Shown piece after piece: positions 1-8,275 of a stretch of 64,000 nt of DNA (positions are counted from its first letter, which is position 1; the number at the start of each line of letters is the position of its first letter). Below the pieces are notes generated by a model. That model saw only the letters and a list, made by a program, of their open reading frames with translations, ran no database searches and was not told the DNA's origin. The translations under genes and the position numbers were made by a program. Location: NCBI GenBank assembly GCA_007748055.1, contig CP036279.1, positions 2,852,001 through 2,916,000 on the forward strand. The letters are read 5' to 3'. This stretch comes from Kolteria novifilia. Its GTDB lineage: Bacteria > Planctomycetota > Planctomycetia > Kolteriales > Kolteriaceae.

Positions 1-1092
1 GCCGCCATCCAGGAGTACGTCGACAGCCTCGCCAGTGAGATTGAGCTCCTCGCGACCAAGCGGGCGATTGAGGGGAGGACGATCCGGTTCGTCTACTTTG
101 GCGGCGGAACCCCGTCCTATCTCGCGGCGAAGCAACTGCGTGGGCTGGTCGAGCGCCTTCGTCAGCACATCAACTGGGACGACGCGGAGGAAGTCACCTT
201 CGAGTGCGAACCGGGCACGCTATCGGAGTCGAAACTCGAAGCCCTCAAGGAGATCGGCGTCACGCGGCTGAGCCTGGGGGTCGAGAACTTCAGCGACGCG
301 GTTCTCGAGGAGAATGGCCGGGCCCATCTCTCCGGCGAGATCTACCGGGCGTGGGACTGGATCAAGGCGATCGGGTTCGACCAAGTCAACATCGACCTCA
401 TTTCCGGCATGGTGGGCGAGACCCAGGAGAACTGGGAAGACTGCGTGCAGCGCACGATCGACCTGGCTCCCGATAGCGTCACCATCTACCAGATGGAACT
501 CCCCTACAACACGCGCTACGCCAACGAGTTGTCGATTCTCAATCAGCCGGGAAGTGTCGCCGACTGGTCGACCAAGCGGCGTTGGGTCGAGGAGGCTTTC
601 GCGGCCCTCGAGAAAGCGGGCTACCATGTCGGCAGCGCCTACACCGCCGTCAAGGATTCGAAGAAAACCGGCTTCCTCTACCGCGACAATCTCTGGCATG
701 GGGCCGATCTGCTCGGCACCGGCGTCGCCTCTTTCGGTCACCTTTCGGGGGTGCACTATCAGAACGTCGATGGGCTTGAGAACTACCAGGGAATGCTCGC
801 CGAAAAGAAGCTCCCGCTCGGGAGGGCGTTGCCGATCAACGCCGAAGAAGCGCTCATTCGCGAGATGATCCTGCAAATGAAGCTCGGCTGGCTCGACGCC
901 GGCTACTTCCGCCAAAAGTTCGGACGAGAGATTTTCAGCGACTTCGCCGAAGAGTTCGGCGAGATCACCCAAAGTGGATATGGCTCGATCGACGGGGATC
1001 GGCTACAGCTCAATCGCGACGGACTCCTTCGGGTCGACTCGATGCTGCCGCCCTTCTTCCTCCCCGAGCATCGCGCCGACCGCTATACGTGA
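1..1092 (+). CDS. HemN-like radical SAM protein, 5' end outside window
   Basis: The frame is open from the first base, so the start lies upstream. The visible 363 residues carry FGGGTPS (33-39), FECEPGTL (68-75), VTRLSLGVENF (87-97) and a NIDLISG segment (130-136). These match the oxygen-independent coproporphyrinogen III oxidase (HemN/HemW) family of radical SAM enzymes, which normally bind a [4Fe-4S] cluster and cleave S-adenosylmethionine. The cluster-binding CxxxCxxC would sit some tens of residues before the visible part and cannot be checked. The two genes that follow are packed tightly: 8 bp to the next, then an ATGA overlap. This suggests a role with them rather than in haem synthesis. 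HemN-like paralogues also act as methyltransferases and in other specialised reactions, so the reaction is not known. Family assignment is secure; function is not. Confidence 0.85.
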   Translation, partial: AAIQEYVDSLASEIELLATKRAIEGRTIRFVYFGGGTPSYLAAKQLRGLVERLRQHINWDDAEEVTFECEPGTLSESKLEALKEIGVTRLSLGVENFSDAVLEENGRAHLSGEIYRAWDWIKAIGFDQVNIDLISGMVGETQENWEDCVQRTIDLAPDSVTIYQMELPYNTRYANELSILNQPGSVADWSTKRRWVEEAFAALEKAGYHVGSAYTAVKDSKKTGFLYRDNLWHGADLLGTGVASFGHLSGVHYQNVDGLENYQGMLAEKKLPLGRALPINAEEALIREMILQMKLGWLDAGYFRQKFGREIFSDFAEEFGEITQSGYGSIDGDRLQLNRDGLLRVDSMLPPFFLPEHRADRYT

Positions 1093-1100
1093 GGGACGTC

Positions 1101-1679
1101 ATGGCCGAGACTAAACTCGTCGATCCCAGCAAGGAATTGCGGCTGATGCTCGCCTTCTTTGGCGAGTCCGATCTGCCCCAGTGCTACGAGATCGACCCCG
1201 ACGACATGCCCGAGCCCTACAATTTCCTGCTCGTGCACGATGGCCACATGACGGTGACACTCGAAACATTCTGCGGGTCAAAGGTCAGCGTTCATCCCTA
1301 CCAAGTCAAACGCGACGGCGGCCTTTATGCCCGCAAACTCGATCTGCGGACCGGTCACGACAACCTGGTCGTGATGACCGGCATCATGCTTTTCAACTTT
1401 TCGTTCTGCTCCGACAAGGTGCGCGATCTGATCCTCGAGGAGAAGACGCCGCTGGGCCGGATCTTGATCGAGAACAATATACTTAGACAGGTTTCTTCGC
1501 GAACCTACTTGCGGATCGATGCGAAAGATCCCATGATCTCGCGGTTTGAACTCCCCGAGGCACGTGCCGCCTATGGGCGCATCGCGACCATCTTCTGCGA
1601 TGGCAAACCGGCCGTCGATCTGCTCGAGATCGTGCGGCCCGGTCTTCGCAAGGGGCTCGCGGACGAGGAATCAGCATGA
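1101..1679 (+). CDS. chorismate pyruvate-lyase-like (UbiC/DUF98-type) protein
   Basis: This 192-residue protein has LLVHDGHMTVTLE at 43-55, YARKLDL at 76-82 and PLGRILIENNILRQ at 117-130. That order resembles the chorismate-lyase fold, where an HD.HMT.TLE segment, a conserved Arg and a PLG.IL segment line the pocket. Family members release pyruvate from chorismate to give 4-hydroxybenzoate, and some mycobacterial members feed phenolic glycolipids. The ATG at 1101 is preferred to the GTG at 1089 because GAGGGA lies just before it and it avoids overlap with the previous gene. The stop overlaps the next start as ATGA, which suggests translational coupling to the halogenase-like gene. Membership is recognised from the motif pattern only; a lyase-fold protein with another ligand is possible. 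Confidence 0.6.
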   Translation: MAETKLVDPSKELRLMLAFFGESDLPQCYEIDPDDMPEPYNFLLVHDGHMTVTLETFCGSKVSVHPYQVKRDGGLYARKLDLRTGHDNLVVMTGIMLFNFSFCSDKVRDLILEEKTPLGRILIENNILRQVSSRTYLRIDAKDPMISRFELPEARAAYGRIATIFCDGKPAVDLLEIVRPGLRKGLADEESA

Positions 1680-2959
1680 ACGATCAGATGAACGATGATG
1701 TCTTGGATGCGGTGATCATCGGCGGCGGTCCCGCCGGAGCGACGGCGGCGACGCTCTTGGCCCGAGCGGGCAAACGCGTTCGCCTCTTCGAACGCTCCTC
1801 CGGCGAGCGGTTCCATGTCGGCGAATCGCTCATGCCGATGACCTACAACACGTTCAAACGACTGGGAATGCTCGGCAAGCTCAAGGCGAGCGACTTTGTC
1901 CGCAAGTACTCGGTCCAGTTCGTGACCGCGACTGGCAAAGAGACGCAGCCCTTCTACTTCTTCCGTCGCAATCCTCACGAGAGCGCGGTGACTTGGCAGG
2001 TGACGCGCTCGGCCTTCGACAAGATGCTGCTCGAGAACGCCGCCGAGTCGGGCTGCGAGATGGCATACGACACGCAAGTGACCGACGTCCTCTTCGACGG
2101 CGAACGAGCCGAAGGGGTCCGCGTCCGCGATGCCGACGGCGAGGTCCGTGACGTACCCGCCCGTGTGGTCATCGACGCGAGCGGCCAGAGTTCGATCATC
2201 GCCAATCGTTTGAAGCTCCGCCGGCCCTACGAGTATCTCAAGCAGGCCTCCGTCTGGACCTACTTCAAGGGAGCCTATCGCCCGCCGGGCATCGATGCCG
2301 GTGCGACCGTGATCCTCAGCACCGAAGGCAAGCGGGGCTGGTTTTGGTACATCCCGCTGGCCGACGACATCACCAGTGTCGGGGCGGTATCGACCCGCGA
2401 GTATCTCCTCGGTGGTGGCCGTAAGCCCGCGGACGCCTTCGCCGACTTGCTCGCCGAATGCCCCAACCTCCAGGAACGCCTTCAGGGTGCCGAGCAGGCG
2501 GACGACTTCCGCGCGACCCGCGACTTTTCCTATGCCACCGACCGTGCGGCCGGTGACGGCTGGGTGCTGATTGGCGATGCCTTCGGTTTTCTCGATCCGG
2601 TCTACTCGACCGGCGTGTTGCTCGCGCTGAAGTCAGGTGAGTTCGCCGCCGACGCGATCGTCGATGGACTCTCCAAGGGCGATCTCTCCGCGACGCAACT
2701 TGGCGGCTGGTGTGACGCCCATCGCCGCGCGATCGAGAGCTTTCGGCGACTGGTGCACGCCTTCTACTCCTACGAGTTCAGCGTCGGTCGCTTCATTCGC
2801 CAGCACCCCGAACACCGCGACAACCTGATCGACCTCTTGATCGGTGACGTCTACAAGCCCGGCGTCGACGACATCTTCGCCGCGATGGGGGAACTGACGC
2901 CCTACGACGGTTCGCCTCCCACCCGCGATCCCAACTCCACCGCGACCGTCACCGCGTGA
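1676..2959 (+). CDS. FAD-dependent halogenase-like oxidoreductase
   Basis: This 427-residue flavoprotein has an N-terminal Rossmann FAD motif IIGGGPAGATAA (14-25), GESLMP at 49-54, WFWYIP at 222-227 and GDAFGFLDPVYSTG at 300-313. WxWxIP is the signature of flavin-dependent halogenases. GESL(L/M)P is typical of the PltA/CmlS-like members acting on carrier-bound or phenolic substrates and of related geranylgeranyl-reductase-like flavoproteins. Such halogenases use FADH2, oxygen and chloride or bromide to make hypohalous acid. It is coupled by ATGA overlap to the chorismate-lyase-like gene, so a phenolic substrate is plausible. Not every protein with this motif halogenates. No flavin reductase is seen in the window. 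Confidence 0.75.
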   Translation: MNDQMNDDVLDAVIIGGGPAGATAATLLARAGKRVRLFERSSGERFHVGESLMPMTYNTFKRLGMLGKLKASDFVRKYSVQFVTATGKETQPFYFFRRNPHESAVTWQVTRSAFDKMLLENAAESGCEMAYDTQVTDVLFDGERAEGVRVRDADGEVRDVPARVVIDASGQSSIIANRLKLRRPYEYLKQASVWTYFKGAYRPPGIDAGATVILSTEGKRGWFWYIPLADDITSVGAVSTREYLLGGGRKPADAFADLLAECPNLQERLQGAEQADDFRATRDFSYATDRAAGDGWVLIGDAFGFLDPVYSTGVLLALKSGEFAADAIVDGLSKGDLSATQLGGWCDAHRRAIESFRRLVHAFYSYEFSVGRFIRQHPEHRDNLIDLLIGDVYKPGVDDIFAAMGELTPYDGSPPTRDPNSTATVTA

Positions 2960-2992
2960 GAACGTGAGTCGTTGGACGGGTGAAGAGATCAT

Positions 2993-3868
2993 TTACCACA
3001 GAGGTCACGGAGGAACACAGAGGGGTGACGCATCCGGGAGCGATGTTACCCTCTGTTGCTGTCTGCTCGTGAACTGGCCGACGACCGGCTTGCAGTCCTG
3101 TGGATATCGCCGTCGGCGTTCATTCCGGTCTTCATTCTCTTGGCACTGTGCTCCTGCGCGTCCTCTGTGGTTCAAATTCTTCCTTCTGTTGTCACCGCCC
3201 ATTGGAGGATCATTCACCACAGAGGTCACGGAGGAACACAGAGGGGTGACGCATCCGGGAGCGATGTTACCCTCTGTTGCTGTCTGATCGTGAACCGGCC
3301 GACGACCGGCTTGCAGTCCTGTGGATATCGCCGTCGGCGTTCATTCCGGTCTTCATTCTCTTGCCACTGTGCTCCTCCGCGTCCTCTGTGGTTCAAATTC
3401 TTCCCTCTGTTGTCACCGCCCTTTGGAGGATCATTCACCACAGAGGTCGCGGAGGAACACGGAGGGGTGAAGCATCCGGGAGCGATGTTACCCTCTGTTG
3501 CTGTCTGATCGTGAACCGGCCGACGACCGGCTTGCAGTCCTGTGGATATCGCCGTCGGCGTTCATTTTAGTCTTCATTCTCTTGCCACTGTGCTGCTCTG
3601 CGTCCTCTGTGGTTCAAATTCTTCCCTCTGTTGTCACCGCCCTTTGGAGGATCATTCACCACAGAGGTCGCGGAGGAACACGGAGGGGTGAAGCATCCGG
3701 GAGCGATGTTACCCTCTGTTGCTGTCTGCTCGTGAACCGGCCGACGACCGGCTTGCAGCCCTGTGGATATCGCCGTCGGCGTTCATTCCGGTCTACATTC
3801 TCTTGCCACTGTGCTGCTCTGCGTCCTCTGTGGTTCAAATTCTTCCTTCTGTTGTCACCGGATTGGGG
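2993..3868. repeat. 221-bp tandem repeat, four copies
   Basis: Four consecutive copies begin with ACCACAGAGGT at 2995, 3216, 3437 and 3658, so the period is exactly 221 bp. Each copy starts with ACCACAGAGG(T)C.CGGAGG and ends near GCGTCCTCTGTGGTTC, which is its imperfect reverse complement; each unit therefore has inverted ends. Copies differ by only a few substitutions. The length is not a multiple of three and the open frames crossing the units differ in register, so the array is not treated as coding. The palindromic-ended ACCACAGAGG class resembles interspersed repeats known from many environmental bacterial genomes. Confidence 0.9.
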
Positions 3869-3968
3869 AGGATGTTGACCAGCGTGCGGGCGTGTGATCT
3901 GTTCTCGGTTTGGCCTTTATTGGGCTCACCATTTCCCATGGTGGCTCTGTTGCTCAATCGCTTCTTTG

Positions 3969-4376
3969 TCACGATCGACCCCGTGGCGACGGAAGTATGC
4001 CGTGTCCATTGATGATTCGCTTGATGCCGTCCTTGAGCCTCGGGACATGAAAGTTGAGAAGCAGGCCGACATGGCAGCCACTCAACCGAAGGTAGGAGAG
4101 TAGCTGGGCTTCGTGGATGGCGAGCAACGCGGTGACCGCCTTTAGCTCAACGATGACCGATTTCTCGACGAGGAGATCGACGCGGTAGCCCACGTCGATG
4201 TGGATCTCGCCGTAGACGACCGGAAGGCCGACTTGGCTTTGGACGTTGAGGCCACGGTCGCGTAACTCGTAGGTCAAGCAGGCCTCGTACGCGGACTCCA
4301 ACAGTCCCGGTCCGAGGGTGGTGTGGACCTTCATGGCCGCATCGACGATCGTTCCCGTGATGTCGTTGGTTTCCAT
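3969..4376 (-). CDS. GxxExxY family protein (PD-(D/E)XK nuclease-like)
   Basis: The 135-residue protein has the family signature G24-L-L-E27-S-A-Y30, then YRVDLLV with D67 and VELKA with E77 and K79. D...ExK fits a PD-(D/E)XK nuclease-like core. GxxExxY proteins are small, common in planctomycetes and verrucomicrobia, and have no settled function. The ATG at 4376 is chosen because the upstream extension to 4457 runs through repeat sequence. The gene is enclosed by ACCACAGAGG repeats: four copies beyond its 3' end and two diverged copies before its start. The family is confident; whether it acts on DNA is unproven. Confidence 0.85.
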   Translation of the reverse strand: METNDITGTIVDAAMKVHTTLGPGLLESAYEACLTYELRDRGLNVQSQVGLPVVYGEIHIDVGYRVDLLVEKSVIVELKAVTALLAIHEAQLLSYLRLSGCHVGLLLNFHVPRLKDGIKRIINGHGILPSPRGRS

Positions 4377-4431
4377 CTTGGCTGCCCTCCACGGTGGAAC
4401 CAAGTCGCCCGATGGGAAGAAGGAGGAAAGT

Positions 4432-4630
4432 TTACCACAGAGGTCACGGAGGAACACAGAGGGGGAAGAAGAAGTATCCAGGAGCGATGTCTCCTTCTTC
4501 CGTAGTTCATTGGCGAATCGCCCGGCTCTTTGGCTCCCGCTTCAGCGTCACTGCCATCCGCGCTCATTCCGATCTTGATTTTCTTCTCTCCGTGCTCCTC
4601 TGCGTCCTCTGTTGTTCAGAATCTTCCCCT
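4432..4630. repeat. diverged copy of the 221-bp repeat
   Basis: It begins with TTACCACAGAGGTCACGG and ends near GCGTCCTCTGTTGTTC, with the central part (about 4470-4580) diverged and slightly shorter than the tandem copies. It lies just upstream of the GxxExxY start. Confidence 0.8.
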
Positions 4631-4661
4631 GGTCGGCGTTGTTTAGGCGTGGAAGACATTT

Positions 4662-4862
4662 CACCACCGAGGTCACGGAGGAACACAGAGGGGGAAGGCG
4701 AGGATGAGTCCAGGAGCAATGTCACCTTCGGTTGCTGACTGCTCGTGGAGCTTCGGCCCACCGGCTTGAATCTCTGTGGCTACCGCAGTCGGCGTTCATT
4801 CCGATCTTGATTCTCTTCGCTCCGTGTTCCTCTGCGTCCTCCGTGGTTCCATTTCTCTTCCT
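4662..4862. repeat. diverged copy of the 221-bp repeat
   Basis: It begins with CACCACCGAGGTCACGG and ends near GCGTCCTCCGTGGTTCC. It keeps the internal GTCGGCGTTCATTCCG block of the tandem copies but differs elsewhere. With the preceding copy it forms the left flank of the GxxExxY unit. Confidence 0.75.
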
Positions 4863-4981
4863 CTTCCGCCCGCCATTTCGCGATCCCGTTGAACGACTTC
4901 TGCTTGACTGTTCCGGCTGGCTGTGTTCCCCTGTCACGTCTGTAGCGACGATTCCTTCCTCGGGCGACGAACGACTCCGCC

Positions 4982-5212
4982 ATGAAAGCGATCCTCCTTG
5001 CCGGGCTGCCGGTCTTGTATTTGCTTCACCAGGACTGGTTCTTCTGGAACGACCCGCGAATGCTCTTCGGCATCTTCCCGGCCGCGCTGGCCTATCAGCT
5101 TGGCTACACCCTCGTGGTGTGCGGCTGGATGACGGCGCTTGTCCTCTTCGCTTGGCCCAAGGACGCCGATGAGCCCCAGCCGCTAAGCGGCGGGAAGGAG
5201 GAGAGCCGGTGA
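4982..5212 (+). CDS. DUF3311-like small membrane protein
   Basis: A 76-residue protein with two hydrophobic segments (about 4-17 and 33-58), a WFFWNDP stretch and a short charged C-terminus. Proteins of this size and layout (DUF3311) are usually encoded directly before a sodium:solute symporter, as here, and are thought to be accessory to it. The stop codon overlaps the symporter start as GTGA, so the two are probably translationally coupled. The accessory role is inferred from gene order. Confidence 0.75.
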   Translation: MKAILLAGLPVLYLLHQDWFFWNDPRMLFGIFPAALAYQLGYTLVVCGWMTALVLFAWPKDADEPQPLSGGKEESR

Positions 5213-6732
5213 GCGCCTCCCTGATCGTCGTGCTGATTTATCTCGGGATCGTCCTTTCGATTGGTCCCATCACCGCCTCAATGGCCCGACGCGGCAGCCG
5301 GGATGACTTCTTCCTCGCTCAGCGAAGCATCGGCCCGTTCCTGATGCTGATGTCGCTCTTCGGGACCCACATGAGCGCGTTCTCGCTCGTCGGCTCGACG
5401 GGGAAGTCCTATGTCTCGGGCATCGGCGTCTATGGGCTGATGGCCGCGTCGACCGCCTTTTCGGCGCCGCTGGTGATCTTCTTCATCGCTCCGCGCATTT
5501 GGCGGGTGGGCAAGGACCACGGCTTTGTCACCCAGTGCCAATACTTCCGCGCCCGTTGGGAGAGCGATCTGGTCGGCCTGCTGATGTTCGTCCTGCTGAT
5601 CGCGATGCTGATCCCTTATCTGCTGATGGGGGTCGTGGGAGGCGGGGTCGTTTTCAACGCTCTGACTACCTCGGCGCCGGGGGCTGGGGATGGCGTTCCA
5701 CGCTGGCTCGGGTCGCTGCTGATTGTCAGCGTCACGACGGGCTATGTTTTCATGGGGGGCCTGCGCGGGACCGCGTGGGCCAATGCGCTGCAAACGATCG
5801 TCTTCATGGTGGTCGGCGGAATTGCCTTCGTCGTGATCACGCGACACATCGGAGGCAGCGGCAGCTTCCTCGAGTCGCTCCAGGCCGCGATGGCGTCGGT
5901 GGCCGAAAAAGCACCGAGCCGACTGGTGATGCAGGGGAATTTCGCCCCGTCGGAGTTCTTCAGCTACACTTTCATCACCTTCGCCAGCGTGATGATGCCT
6001 CATCTCAACATGCACTGGATGACCGCCAAGAGAGCGGGGACCTTCCGTCCGGCGATCATCCTCTACCCGTTGTGCCTGATGGTGGTCTGGTTGCCGGCGA
6101 CCCTGATCGGGACGATGGCGGCGGCGGAACTCTCGCTCCCGGCGGCGAAAGCCAATGCCGTCCTCGTGGTGCTGATCAAGCAAAGCGCCGGTCCGGTCCT
6201 GGCGGGTGTACTGGCGGCGGGGGTGTTGGCGGCGGTGATGTCGTCGCTCGATTCGCAGACCTTGGCCCTGAGCGAGATGTTCACGACCGACGTCATCAAC
6301 CACTACCTGGGTCAAGACCGACTCTCGGAGAGGGTTCAGATCTGGCTGGCGCGGGGATTCGTGGTCGCGATCCTGGCGGTGACGTGGGTGATCTCGCTGT
6401 TCGACATTGGCCTGGTCTTCACGATCGGGACGTGGTGTTTCGCGGGGCTTTCCTCGCTTGCCCCAATCACGTTGGCCGCTCTCTTTTGGAAGCGAAGCAC
6501 CGCCTGTGGCGCGATCGCCTCGGCACTCGCGGTCGCGGGCTTGGGAGCGTACTTCCTCTACGCCAACTACATGCCCGGCAAGGGGTTTGGTCCGGGGACC
6601 AGCACCTTCGGCATCCCCGTCCATCCGGTGATCGCGATGCTGTTGGCGTCGAGTCTCGCGATGGTTGTCGTATCCCTCCTCACGCCTCCCCCCTCGGACG
6701 AGACACTCACCAAGTTCCATCCGCCCAATTAG
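5209..6732 (+). CDS. sodium:solute symporter (SSF family)
   Basis: A 507-residue polytopic membrane protein with around 13 hydrophobic segments. The start GTG at 5209 is fixed by GGAAGGAGG just upstream and by the overlap with the DUF3311-like gene. It has SSF landmarks such as the DFFLAQRSIGP segment after the first helix, a GTHMSAFS helix start, GYVFMGGLRGTAWANALQ in the middle and MSSLDSQTLALSEMFTTD before the later helices. The family couples inward sodium flow to uptake of sugars, amino acids, pantothenate or organic acids; the substrate is not readable here. A 15-bp palindrome (AGGTTGA/TCAACCT around 6780) lies in the convergent gap to the next gene. Confidence 0.9.
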   Translation: MSASLIVVLIYLGIVLSIGPITASMARRGSRDDFFLAQRSIGPFLMLMSLFGTHMSAFSLVGSTGKSYVSGIGVYGLMAASTAFSAPLVIFFIAPRIWRVGKDHGFVTQCQYFRARWESDLVGLLMFVLLIAMLIPYLLMGVVGGGVVFNALTTSAPGAGDGVPRWLGSLLIVSVTTGYVFMGGLRGTAWANALQTIVFMVVGGIAFVVITRHIGGSGSFLESLQAAMASVAEKAPSRLVMQGNFAPSEFFSYTFITFASVMMPHLNMHWMTAKRAGTFRPAIILYPLCLMVVWLPATLIGTMAAAELSLPAAKANAVLVVLIKQSAGPVLAGVLAAGVLAAVMSSLDSQTLALSEMFTTDVINHYLGQDRLSERVQIWLARGFVVAILAVTWVISLFDIGLVFTIGTWCFAGLSSLAPITLAALFWKRSTACGAIASALAVAGLGAYFLYANYMPGKGFGPGTSTFGIPVHPVIAMLLASSLAMVVVSLLTPPPSDETLTKFHPPN

Positions 6733-6818
6733 CCCGGCGTTCGATCGGCAACTGGCCTCTCTTGGGGAGCCAAGGTTGACTCAACCTGACTGTGCGCGGC
6801 ATGACGCCACCTTGTCGC

Positions 6819-7187
6819 TCAATACCCGAGGGATTGGTAGCGGATGCGGACTCCGCCGATGGTCGAGAACACCAGCCAGTCCCAGTAGAAGAACGAACAG
6901 CACGCCCCAAACGTCAGGATGAGGGCCCAACTCGTCGAGCCCCTGAGCCAGCCGATGCCGCCACCAATCAGAAAGAGGCCGATGGCGAAGGCCTGCATGG
7001 GGGAGTCCCCCGTTTGCAGGCGATTCCATCCGCCCAGCAGAAAGAGTAGGCCCGCCGCCAGCCAGATCGCCGCCGGGAGCATTCGTCCACTCTGGTCGAT
7101 CGAGGGTGGTCGACGCGGTCGGTCACTCCCGTCCTTTGCGGCCGTTGAATGGGCGGTCGTTGGGTTGGAATTGGTGTTGCTGGACAT
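6819..7187 (-). CDS. small membrane protein, unknown function
   Basis: This 122-residue protein has a polar, proline- and threonine-rich N-terminus (about 1-36) and then three or four hydrophobic segments starting at MLPAAIWLAAGLLFLLGG. It is the first of three consecutive minus-strand genes with the same plan, a polar N-terminus and a short multi-helix body. It lacks a clear NPYxPP motif. No enzyme motif is visible. Confidence 0.65.
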   Translation of the reverse strand: MSSNTNSNPTTAHSTAAKDGSDRPRRPPSIDQSGRMLPAAIWLAAGLLFLLGGWNRLQTGDSPMQAFAIGLFLIGGGIGWLRGSTSWALILTFGACCSFFYWDWLVFSTIGGVRIRYQSLGY

Positions 7188-7229
7188 CGCTTGCTCCGAT
7201 GCAAGAAGACGGATTCGCGGACTCGCATC

Positions 7230-7652
7230 TCACGGGCGCCAGAATGGATCAATCAAGTACGACAGCGACGCGCTGGTGAACCACCAGCCGAGCATCGCGA
7301 GCACTGCCCAGCGGTTCGCTCCCTTGAGCCAAAGGACTCCCGCGTACCCCATGAAGAGGATCTTCGGCAGGCAGGTGGCGATGATCGTCACGAGTGCGTC
7401 TTCCTTTTCGTAGCCATGGCCAACATCTGGACCGAGGAGAATCGTCACCCCAAGAAAGACCCACCAGACGCCGACGAGCGCCGAGAGGAAGCAAACGAGT
7501 GCGGGGATAGCCTGCCAGCGGAGGAAACGAATCGAGGAGTCGCCACCGCTCCATACGGAGCGCGAACTGGGCGGCGTGTAGGGATTGCCTGCACGACCGG
7601 AAGACGCCACGGACGTCGTCGGCGTGGTTCCCGGCTGTTGGTGGTCGGACAT
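7230..7652 (-). CDS. NPYxPP-type small membrane protein
   Basis: This 140-residue protein starts with a soluble segment containing GNPYTPPSS (about 22-30), then several membrane segments (ALVCFLSALVGVWWVFLGV and later helices) and ends LIDPFWRP. Small planctomycete membrane proteins often have an NPYxPP motif before the first helix. It is separated from the next gene by about 42 bp, so the set may be co-transcribed. Function unknown. Confidence 0.7.
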   Translation of the reverse strand: MSDHQQPGTTPTTSVASSGRAGNPYTPPSSRSVWSGGDSSIRFLRWQAIPALVCFLSALVGVWWVFLGVTILLGPDVGHGYEKEDALVTIIATCLPKILFMGYAGVLWLKGANRWAVLAMLGWWFTSASLSYLIDPFWRP

Positions 7653-7780
7653 GATTGGGTCGCTCTTGCAACCCGCGGCGAGGTCATGATAGCCGACGAA
7701 ACGGGAGGCGTCAACAAGTGTTCACTGTTCTCGTCTCGTCAACCGGGTGGTGATCGCCACTATGGGCATGGTCGCCCCGC

Positions 7781-8185
7781 TCACGTATAGAGCCAAACCC
7801 AGAACCAGGCAAAACGCCTGGTCTGTCGATAAAGGCTTCGGAGGACAAGGCACGACGAGAAGAAGAGGAGGGTCGCCCAAAGGTAGCGAGCCTTGAACCA
7901 GACGATGGCCGTTGCCACCATGGCAATCGCGCAGAGCGCTTACAGGAAGCCCACCGACGATGCGACGATGAGTCCCAGCTTCGCGGGCACAAATCGCGGT
8001 GTCTCTTCGATGATGGCAACGCCTCTCGCAATTCCGGCCCAGACCGACACCGCCGCCAAGAGCAGTGAGATCGTGGCTGGGACGAACCGCCAGAGTGACT
8101 TTGCCCCTTCGATCCGCTTCCCCGCCGGCGGAGCGTAGGGATTCTCCCGCGGCTCTGCTTGGGCATGTTCGTCGCTGTCAGTCAC
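7781..8185 (-). pseudogene. NPYxPP-type membrane protein gene with in-frame stop
   Basis: From a GTG at 8185 the frame gives 81 residues including ENPYAPPAG and a first membrane helix, then a TAA at 7940-7942. Reading straight through that stop in the same frame gives another 52 codons encoding two further hydrophobic segments (ALCAIAMVATAIVWF and WATLLFFSSCLVL) and ending at TGA 7781-7783. The total of 135 codons matches its 140-residue neighbour. The most economical reading is a nonsense mutation in a once complete gene. A base error in the assembly, or a truncated protein still being made, are the alternatives. Confidence 0.65.
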
Positions 8186-8275
8186 CTGTCGCCTTCTCCC
8201 ATTTTCCGCGATTGGTTCATCCTACTCCGACGCGGCAATGAAAATGTCGGCCGACGGCCAAATTGCTCTTTGGCG

